A stretch of 64,000 nucleotides of DNA from Isoetes taiwanensis (taxonomy: Eukaryota > Streptophyta > Lycopodiopsida > Isoetales > Isoetaceae), in NCBI GenBank assembly GCA_021234155.1, contig JAJEKV010000755.1, positions 32,108-96,107 of the forward strand, written 5' to 3'. The notes under the pieces are model-generated. The model was given only the letters and a program-made list of their open reading frames with translations. It was not told the origin of the DNA and did not search any database. This document shows positions 55,704 to 64,000 of the stretch, piece by piece. How positions within the stretch are numbered: position 1 is the first letter of the stretch; every line of letters begins with the position of its first letter. The translations under genes and the position numbers were made by a program.

Positions 55704-57657
55704 AAGAAATAGTAGCTGCCGCTACATGGTCGGAACATATTGGAAAGCAGATGCAAGTCTTTTCGGGGAGCTCCTACTCACGGCGAGGAAGAAGATTTTT
55801 GGTTTATCCAAGAGACACATGCGTGGTAAACCCTGCAATTCGTGGTGGGATGTGGAGTGCCAAAACGCCAGGAAGAAACTTCCACGTTCCTATATCTGTA
55901 AACCAAATTGGTATAAACAGTTTATAAGGAGAAAAAAGAGAAGGTACTATGCTCATAAGCGAGAGAGCTCTCTGATCGACTCAATAGAAAATCCAAAAGT
56001 TTTTGGGCGCCATGCAAGGTACACACCAAAAGTTAGCTTGGACAATACATCTCTTCTAAATTTGGTGAAATCCCCTGTAGAAAAAAAGAGGATGTCGGGT
56101 TGCATGCCTAAAATAGCTCCCATGGTGGACCTTTTTACATCCACGTAAGTCCGAGCATATCGTCCAAGACGCCCAATAATAAGGCTATTGATGCAGAAGG
56201 GCTAAACGTGGAACTCCTCAAATGGGGGGGAGAAAAAACGTTGGCTACTTTAACAGACCTTCTAAACAAGAGCCTCGTGCATGGATTTCCTGCAAGCTGG
56301 AGGATAAACAGAGTCCACCCGATTCATAAGGGCGGAGACAAAAGCAATCTGGGAAATTACAGGACTATTTTGATAGGCAGTGTCTTCACCAAAATTTTGG
56401 GAGGTCTTTTGGAAAATAAGCTCAGTTCTTGGGCAGAGCAAGCACAGGTCCGCTCACAGTACCAAGCAGGATTCAGATTGAATCACAGTACACTAGATCA
56501 TGTGCTAACACTCAGGACACTAATAGAAAAAGCCAAACTGCCAAATAATTCCTTGTGCATGGCTTTCATAGATTTCTAAAGCCTTTGATATTGTCCGAGG
56601 GAAAGAACTCGGTGGTGGGCTTGTCCAAATTGAGTCCCCCGACTCCGAAAGCACAATATCTCAACTATAATGAAGAGGTATTGATCAAAGTTTCATGGGA
56701 TCTAGATACTAAGATCAGTAGCACAATAGGAGTTAGCCAAGGATGTCCCTTATCTCCAACTTTGTTCATATTTTTATTGACGAGGTTGGATGATTGGTTG
56801 AGGACTAAGTCACTAGCGAGGAACAAAAATGGGCACCTACCTCATACAGCTACTTCTTTATACAGATGACATGGTATTACTTGCAAGCAAAAAAGCCACA
56901 CTTCAGCATCATTTGGATAGCTTGGAGAGTTTTTTGTGACACAAAGAAAATGAGTGTTAATCTTGCCAAGTCCAAGGTCATGATATTCGGGACAAGAGAC
57001 AGCGAGGTTTTCACATACAAAAGGGCGAGATCGTGGAGATGAGTAGACTCATACAAATATCTCGGGATTGATATTGCCTCTAATTATAGGCTGGAAGAAT
57101 TGTCTTCAAAGACAAGTTTCGTGGTGGAAAGCAGCCCCTGTTCAAGTATCTTCGCATGTTTGTAATAAGGCTTCTCTCACAAACCGGTAGTTGAAGAATA
57201 CTCTATTTAAAACTTTGGTCCAATCCATAGTTACGTATGGCATGTACCGGTTTGGGGACTAGATCTTTCATCACCGGTACATGTAGACACAGTCGAATCT
57301 ATAATAAAGCTTTTCTAAGGATCGAGCTTGGAATAAGCGCCCAAGTCCCTTATGCAATGATGCTCGTGGAAGTGGGCCTCACTCCCTTTGGAAGTAGAAG
57401 GGTTGTATCATGCTATTAACTTCTATCACCAGAAAGTTAAGGAGCAAGGATCGACGGCATTATCACATGTTTTTAAAAGAATGACCAATTCAAATTGGCC
57501 AAGGAATATGGCAAAGATGGGCAAAACAAATGGGGAGTGGATCTGTCTACATGCCCAACGTAAAAGGGAGAACTCGGACTCATGTTGGAAGAAAGGGCAA
57601 TACAAAGATTATGGGTCGTTCTTCGGAAGCGAATGCACTTATACCGGGCCAATGTGA
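55684..57657 (+). pseudogene. LINE ORF2, reverse-transcriptase part (broken)
   Basis: The linker (55684-56148) carries WWDVECQNARKKL, a word typical of this LINE type just before the polymerase. The palm starts with WRINRVHPIHKGGDKSNLGN, then YRTILIGSVFTKIL and RSQYQAGFRLNHSTLDHVL. The first catalytic box reads FIDF, then loses frame by one base before KAFDIV (near 56571-56590). GVSQGCPLSPTLFIFLL follows, and YTDDMVLLA at 56859-56885 holds both Asp residues. Thumb and tail: SVNLAKSKVMIFGT and VPYAMMLVEVGLTP, to about 57657. A C-terminal Cys pair (near 57800) may be a knuckle. At least six frameshifts or stops are present, so it is inactive. Confidence 0.8.
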
Positions 57658-58070
57658 ACCACATGGAGACTTATAATGAGCCAATCATATGGGGTGGCAA
57701 ATCGCCTCGGTTCAAAGGAAATTGATAGCAAGGTACGTAACCGGGTCACATAGGCGGCAATAGAAGCGGTCGTTGGGCAAAGATTCCAATTGAGGAGCAT
57801 AAATGCAAATATTGCAATGAGGGCAAGTGGAAGATGAGGACCATGTTTTCCGAAGCGCCTAGCATCACGAAGACATTAGGAACAAACATGCTATTAGTGC
57901 GAAAGGTTTCTATTCTCGCTACTTTCTTTAGCACCTATAAAATTAGGGGTTATATATAAGGGCGGTTGATTCTCACCGTTCCTGTTACAATTGTAAATGT
58001 TGTTCATGTGCTCCATAGCCTTTCAATGCTCAAGTTGAGCATCGAGACATAATAATAATAATAATAACTC

Positions 58071-59720
58071 AAACTCATGCAAAGCATATTAAGCGCAGGC
58101 AAAAAATATCTCAAATTCATGCAAGCATAAACTCTCCCACAGTGTGTATATTCTGGGGCAAATTAAATACCTTGAGTAGAGATTACGTATGTATTAGGTA
58201 TTCTCGATCAACGTCCTCTCGAAACTTGAGAAGTCTTGGGTTTTGAGATTCCTCTTCCACCAGCTTCCTCGCCCCGTCGCCTCGACCACCTCTCGTTTGA
58301 AGACATCTCCGAGTCGCCTAGTAACAGAGTCGCTGATGCATTTCGGATCTGGCCTTCATTTGCTTCGAAGAAATAGCTTTTTCTACCGTACGAGAAATAG
58401 CATTTTTACCCGCGACGAGGGAAATTTGAATTTCAAGAAAACACAAAATGCAGTTTCGAAATATTCTTGACACATCCTATATTATAATGTTATGTCGTAA
58501 TTCCTGGATTTGGATCCAGCCCTAGATCGGACGGCACAGATGGCCTAACCAGATCGAAGGGTCCAAACAAAGCCCCTTTTTTTAAATATAATCTCTTTTT
58601 CGATGGTCCAAATGCCCTTTATTCTGCGAAGCCCTTTCCGAGTCTGACGGCCATGACCACATCAGCCTGTAAACACGTTTTTTTCCTTGCCTAGCTACCG
58701 CTGTGAGCACAGCAACCCAGGCCTTGATCGATTCATGTAGTTGCCCCATGGCCGTTTTTGCTTGCAGGATTTTCCGGAGGAGAAGCAAGCGACTTCATGC
58801 CTTTTTTAGCTTGGCTTTTCAGGATTTCTCGCCAGAGAAGCAAGTTGCTTCATGCCTGTCATTGGCTTTGAGGTAGATATTCCGGAGGAGAGACAAACTG
58901 ATAATGAGGGTTCATCTCAAAACCTCTGTTCATGGTTCTAGAAAGCAGGATTCTGGAATGCGTGGTTTCTGGCTTCTTATTATAAGTATAAAATGGCATG
59001 ATGCCATGTCCAGCACTTGGCATGGATATATTCTGCCGAAGTCTTCTACAGTGCAAGGCCTTATATTTAGCGAGATCATGTAATACAGATTCATGGCTAC
59101 TATCTCTGGAACCTCGATTGGGTATCTTCTGAATCCAGACTCCTGATTTTCGTTTGGGTTTTGTTGAAGAAAACAGTGTCGTTTCTTAGTGGGGCATTGT
59201 CTGGATAAACTGGAGTTGGGGAAGTATATGCTCCTTCGTATCTCAGAATTGCCGCTGGTGGTATAGGCTCCCTGTCTCTCAAAGGCGGAAACCACTATGT
59301 AATATTGGCCTATTGGGGTTGATCTGCAGTGACTAAGAAAGTGTATGTCTGGCTTGGATGGATCTGAGATGAGGTATTTTTAATTTGCTTTGTGTAGGAT
59401 GCATCAATTTCTACCACTGTTAGACTGTAATTTGCTATCGTGATAAAGAGATTTGGAAGCTTTTCTTTGTTAGGTTGAAGCAACTAACGCTGCATTTTCT
59501 TATAACAAAAGCAGCAAAACAAACCAAAACCAGCAAACCACCAGGCCAGCAAATCACCAGGCCAGCAAATCACCAGCAAACGTAGAACAGCAGCATGTGC
59601 ATAGTTTTTCTTCTGCTTCGTGTGAAAAAATACAATCTCTTCTGGCATTATAGCATGTCGATGTAAATATAAAAAAAGTGTAGGTTCAGGGATCTTATTT
59701 AGGAGATGGAAACTGGCCAT
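58071..59720. other. No convincing gene
   Basis: Plus frame 58243-58470 and minus frame 58930-59295 look protein-like but match nothing I know. CCGGAGGAGAAGCAAG near 58772-58788 recurs in part near 58830-58890 (GAGAAGCAAGTTGCTTCATGCC), a short duplication. An 18 bp GGCCAGCAAATCACCA repeat occurs near 59536-59578. Confidence 0.4.
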
Positions 59721-59727
59721 GGAATTG

Positions 59728-60155
59728 TCATTAGTGTTTGGTTGATTTGCAGGTCTGTCCATCCAAAAAAAGTGCTACAAACCAGTTATGTTGTTTCAAG
59801 AGAAATTGACGTCTACATTTTGCTGAATAATCCATGTTTGAACTATAAATAAAGCTATCTGAATAATCCATGTTTGAACTATAAATAAAGCTATCGGAGT
59901 TTAACTATTGTGCGTTTGCTTTCCAATTGAAATAAGTTTCTGCCTGTTGTGCTACATCAATAATGCAAACATAATAATATGCATGTGTTTTTAGGATGCA
60001 CATCATTAGTGTGGGTTGCTTTGCAGGTCTGTCCATCCAAAAGCGGTACAAACCAATTGTGTTGTTTCAAAAGAAATTGCTGGCGTCTACATTAAATTGG
60101 CGCCTACATTTGCTGAGTAATTCATGTTTGAACTGGAAAAAAAAGCTATTCTGAA
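59728..60155. repeat. Direct duplication, period about 272 bp, with internal 41 bp repeat
   Basis: TTTGCAGGTCTGTCCATCCAAAA, then ACAAACCA-TTGT-TTGTTTCAA, AGAAATTG and TCATGTTTGAACT occur near 59749-59890 and 60023-60150. In the first copy, CTGAATAATCCATGTTTGAAC plus ATAAATAAAGCTAT is itself repeated twice in tandem. A TTTGCAG word starts both copies and resembles a splice acceptor, but no exon follows. Confidence 0.7.
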
Positions 60156-61235
60156 TCTAAATCCGAAGCTGCAAATTGGGGTAAGCTTTGCTTTGCTTTT
60201 TAATTTGTTTTTGAACAGCTAAGCTAGGGCTTGAATAGGACAATTTTCTCTACTGTTGTGGTACAACATTTAACCTCTAGACGTTTCTCTTTTCAGGATT
60301 GCATCATTTAGTCTGGTTGAATACCTCATAGAAATTGCACTATGATCTTCGAAAAATAGAAGTTTGTGCGTTTGGCACAAGCCAGTCTATGTCTACTGCC
60401 ACATAAGTTCAATACAAAAGAAATTCCTACTTATATCATCCAGCAAAAGGTCATGGAAGTAAAAAATTTGAGATTCCTGTAACATTATGGATATTTATGC
60501 ACATCCAATAGTATTTGAATTGTACTCTTCATTCTTTATAATACATTCCATCTTGCAGTTATTGTTAGTTCTTACAAGGCAATATAACCATGCCCAGTGT
60601 GACTCAAATGTGGATCTGATTGTTCGATTGGTTGCATCACTTATACCAATTGGTACTTATTGGAAGCTTGATACACTTATTGTACTTTTGGAATTCTTTA
60701 TTCGATTCGAATGTTGGCTGAATTGCCAATGCAAAACCAAATTTAAGAACATTGATGGTGTTATTTGAAATGCCATGGTGAAATGGCAAAAATAGAAAAG
60801 CATTATCATAGATAATAAATAATAACACCTTACAAAATACTTTGCATGCATAAAGCAACATCGAAGTCGTGATATTTTTTCTTTGCATGCATAAGCAACA
60901 TCTGAAGTCTTATCGATTATGTACAAAGCTTACACAAACTAAAGCGGTACAAAAATACTAATGGACTAAATTATTGCCCAAAGCTACATTGAGAGCAAAA
61001 GAACCCTTGCTATGTGAGAGCAAACAACCCTTGACATTTTAAATGTTGGGTCAACTCTAATATTATAATTTTTGCATTTAAAAGGACATTTAAAATGTAC
61101 AAGCTTGAGATCATATACCTAGGCCACAAGGTTACATAGGAAATTGTTTCTCCTTATGCCATTACGATTGGTAAGGGCTTGAAGAGTTTTGTCATGGGTC
61201 CGTAATGGTTCGCTTTTATCATCGTGCGGCCATAA
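60156..61235. other. No recognisable gene
   Basis: AT-rich; a near-duplicate TTTGCATGCATAA-GCAACATC-GAAGTC occurs at 60841-60868 and 60882-60909. Frames are short. Confidence 0.5.
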
Positions 61236-61237
61236 TA

Positions 61238-61325
61238 TTTACATGCCCCTTAACTTATGCCCACAGAAGCTGGCACCTTTACTAGAAAAAAATAATAATG
61301 ACGACTTTCAAAAAAAAAAAAAAAA
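61238..61325. repeat. Fragment related to the possible LTR at 3085-3155, then poly(A)
   Basis: AACTTATGCCCA, AGCTGGCACC and TTTACTAG are shared in order with 3092-3130. An A run follows at 61309-61325. Confidence 0.45.
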
Positions 61326-62550
61326 GAACCGTCTCAGGCTTCCTTCATTGAGTTTTTAAAAACCAATCTACCTTTTGTTCTTTCATTGATTACATTTATC
61401 ATGCCAAAATGTAATTAACCTAAGCTTTTTTGTAACTTGAATTTTTCCCGGCCAAGGCGTTTCTATAGCTTTGTGATTTCTAAAACTCGAATCGGCTTCT
61501 CAAGAATGGCTCTGCAATTCGGTAAGCATCTCATCATTCCTATAAGCTTGTACAATAATTTCCAGTAAAAGGTGTCCGAATAGGCAATTGTCTGCAAATG
61601 TCGAAGATGAATGTTTCATGTTAACTACAAATCGAAAAGGAAAGTAGGATTATGCAAGATCGACTCTATCGATCCGGCGAACCTATCATGGAATTCATTT
61701 CGGGGGATAAGTATGTCGAAGTTACAATGATTAATCTATTTGCGCTATGGATGAAGCTTTACCTCCTCGCAGACACCGGTGGGGATACGGTTGGAGAAAG
61801 TGTAGGAACATTTTGTTGCATGGCCAAGAAAACCGCTTAAAAAGGTATGTAACATGTACTACATTGTAGAAATATAGAAGTAGACAAAATTTATTTGTAT
61901 TCATTGGAAAAAGTTTACAATTGTATATAATCTGGATAAATTTGGATAAACCGGACAAAATCGAGACCTCTTGTTTCAAGCCCGATCCTCTTGAGTAGGC
62001 TGGGCTATCGATCTCCATTTCGGTCAGAGCAAAACACACGGGCTCTAGCTCCACCTCCCCTTTGCTCCACCTCCACCACACGGTCCACCTCTGCTCCATC
62101 TCACGCTCCATTGGTTGAGCCATCTCCATTGCATCGTATACGGTGGTTCGTGTTTGGCATCGAGGGCATAGAGGCTAACCACTAAACCTTGGCTCCTCAT
62201 TTTGAATCTCGGACGGATCACGAGATTCACTCTCGATCAATACATGTCACCGCATTCTCGAAGTGATTAGATAAGAGGGCCACCTCGATGCGATACCAAG
62301 GGACTCGAGCCCAGATCTATCATTGCCTGCGCTCTGCCCGCCATCATCATTACTTGATCCAAGTACTCCGGGGGGTTGCAAAGGCCCGGTGCTCGGACAC
62401 GGGTGCTCCGTAGGGGCCCAGTTCAAGCTGGACTTGGAGTTGGAGCGGCTGGGTGGGGCCGTGTGATTGCTGGCCCAAATGTAATCCAATGCATCTTCGT
62501 CCACCCCCGGGTGATTAATATAACTTTTGGCATCTATCAATAGGAAGTGG
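61326..62550. other. No convincing gene
   Basis: Minus frame 62247-62570 is Ser/Pro-rich (APPSRSNSKSSLNWAP) and could be an exon, but I recognise no family. On the minus strand near 62170-62200 GGTTTAGTGGTTAGCCTC resembles a tRNA A-box region without a matching B box. Confidence 0.35.
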
Positions 62551-62554
62551 CGAA

Positions 62555-63510
62555 AGTGTCGATTATTCACGCTTTGGCGTGTTATGTTTATTTATTTATT
62601 TATAAACTTAGAAACTAAGAACCTGGCGTGTTTAACTTAAAAAGTTGAAACTAGGGATAAAATTGTTTGCTTGCGCTCAACGTGTAAAAAGCGCTATATA
62701 GGAAAAACTATACGGGCTTTCGGCGTGCATTAACCTGAGAGAGGAAAAAAAAGCATTGGATAGATAAGTAAATAGATAAAAAGGCCACTTATCTATGCAT
62801 GCGGTTTCCCTCTCAATAATGCATCTCAATTCATGTTGAAGGCTAAAGGTTAGCATGAAACACGCTTTTAGCGTGTTTAGAATATTATCTTTGATTTTTC
62901 TAATGCTTTCTACTACACTTATTCATAATAGAAACTTGCATGCAATAGCATGATTAATTCAGGAAGAGAAACTCAAGAATTTACTCGAAACAAAAAGAAG
63001 CAGATGAAGTTTATAAAAAACTATTCTGGTTTTCATAAACATCATCTGCTTCCTCTGCCTCGAGCAAATGCAAAAGCTTGTCTTCTTGGATTAAACCTGC
63101 CATTGAGATGCAGCTTAAAACTAAATGAAAACTAACCTTGAGTTCTGAGTTCTGCTTTTGGATTTAATTCGGAGGCTTTCGGATTCGCAGACCTTAGTCC
63201 TCTGCTTCTGGTTTTAATTCCGATGTCCTCTGCTACAGATGCTACAGAACAAAAGGCGGAGTCTTTTAGTAAGTTAGAAATTGCCGAAACCAAACATCTA
63301 ACATTGCTGAAAATAAATCGGCTCACCAAGATTTTAAGAGGGCGGATCCAAACACAGCAGAAGCGCAACCGGCAAATCGTATGAAGGACGGAAGAAAATG
63401 TAGGAATGTTGAGAGCGTGAAATGGATTTATATAGGCATAATTAGAAATAAGTTAGCGTGAATAATTGATTGCTTGAATTAATACGCCTGGCGTACGGTC
63501 TTCCCGCCAG
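62555..63510. repeat. Scattered GCGTG/CACGC motifs
   Basis: TTCACGCTTTGGCGTGTTA (62568), CTGGCGTGTTTAACTT (62623), CGGCGTGCATTAA (62721), AACACGCTTTTAGCGTGTTTA (62860) and TTAGCGTGAATAATTGA paired with TTGAATTAATACGCCTGGCG (63453-63493) continue the motif family of 49.5-53.6 kb at lower density. No gene is recognised among them. Confidence 0.55.
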
Positions 63511-64000
63511 ACATGACATGTATATATGGTATATATGGAGAATATTGCATTTTATGCAATAAATTCTCACGGCATTTTATTCCATTTATTGCATTCGAAA
63601 AAATAGAATTCAGAAATTTTATATAGGCTAAATTAAAAATGATTTTAAAGGCAAAATTATCAAGGCTAAAAAATGATTTGTAGGGTTGGGGACTTGTTTT
63701 AGGTCGTATAGGAAAACATCAGACGAACAAGAGACAAAATAATTGGAGAAAACAGTTGGATTTAATTCAAATACTTTTATGTCTGAAAAAAAGCATTAGA
63801 AGAACACTATTTGAAGACAATTTTATGAAAGCTACATTTGATTTCATTCAAAAAGTTATATGTCAAAATTTTAGAAGGCTTGTAGCAAAAAGAAGGCTTT
63901 TCACAAAATTACAGAAAAAAAATGCCCTGGGCGTGTCCAAAGCTTCAGAGAAAACCAAAAAAATAAGGGGCCGCCCGAGATCTGCATCATTGATCTTCCA
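63511..64000. other. No recognisable gene
   Basis: AT-rich DNA with short frames only, running to the window edge. Confidence 0.5.

Larger units (their letters stand above)
54035..58070 (+). mobile_element. LINE of a distinct, non-L1-like type, about 4 kb
   Basis: A 5' GATA run is followed by an RNA-binding ORF1, an intact endonuclease frame, a broken reverse transcriptase and a (ATA)n microsatellite tail at 58048-58067. Tail type and the post-palm sequence (YGMPVWGLD, AFLRIELGISAQVPYAMM) differ from the L1 elements here and match the fragment at 21.0-22.1 kb. TCATGCAAAGCA occurs at 53833-53844 and 58075-58086 and might be a target duplication, but L1 scrap DNA lies between the first copy and the element start, so this is uncertain. 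Confidence 0.8.

Noticed and set aside
58930-59295. 121-codon minus frame as a gene
   Set aside because: No recognised motif, and another frame is open over the same region; evidence is insufficient.
1-64000. CRISPR arrays, bacterial operons or phage genes
   Set aside because: Codon style, LINEs, CACTA-type ends and the PPR gene show plant nuclear DNA; the regular repeats present are satellites, with no spacer pattern.

Overview
The window looks like nuclear DNA of a land plant with a large, repeat-filled genome. The only long intact host-type reading frame is a PLS-class pentatricopeptide-repeat (PPR) protein at 43360-45297 (minus). The mobile elements are of plant type: L1 LINEs with a DUF4283-like ORF1, a chromodomain-bearing Ty3/gypsy remnant, and CACTA-like DNA transposons with GCGACG-rich ends. 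The PPR style (strict ~101-residue PLS triplets, truncated E region) and a LINE with a coiled-coil/RNA-binding ORF1 make a fern or another non-seed plant my best guess. That is inference, not proof.

Layout. 0-4 kb: a short unidentified open stretch, a 1.65 kb one-strand polypurine array, and the 3' end of a chromovirus (minus). 5-8.85 kb: a ~1.9 kb GC-rich minisatellite followed by a degenerate 140-190 bp satellite. 9-11.3 kb: a LINE 3'-end relic and a broken gene whose last part resembles motif I of a beta-class DNA methyltransferase. 12.2-18.8 kb: a nearly full-length but decayed L1 LINE (plus). 19.2-29.4 kb: a second, inactive L1 (minus), interrupted by a 1.1 kb fragment of a different LINE and by a 5.76 kb CACTA-like element (22553-28314) with 3-bp target duplication. 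29.4-31.1 kb: AT-rich tandem repeat, Ty3/gypsy RNase H-integrase relic and a SINE-like unit. 32.7-35.1 kb: one end of a second CACTA-like element with a 1.09 kb internal duplication. 36.4-39.9 kb: a 348 bp tandem duplication whose second copy is split by a 2.74 kb truncated L1 with a 13 bp target duplication. 40-43.3 kb: small inverted-repeat elements and a 368 bp duplication downstream of the PPR gene. 46.5 kb: a SINE-like unit. 49.1-53.5 kb: broken minus-strand coding-like DNA ending in an FCP1/NIF-type HAD domain, with a minisatellite of GCGTG...CACGC hairpins. 53.8-58.07 kb: an L1 scrap and a third, distinct LINE whose ORF1 and endonuclease lie in one frame separated by a single TAG. 58-64 kb: mostly unrecognised DNA with short duplications and more GCGTG/CACGC motifs.

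The genes do not form a pathway. The region records layered transposition. Everything except the PPR gene, and possibly ORF1 and the endonuclease of the third LINE, carries frameshifts or stops. All calls come from reading the sequence by eye; no database search was run.
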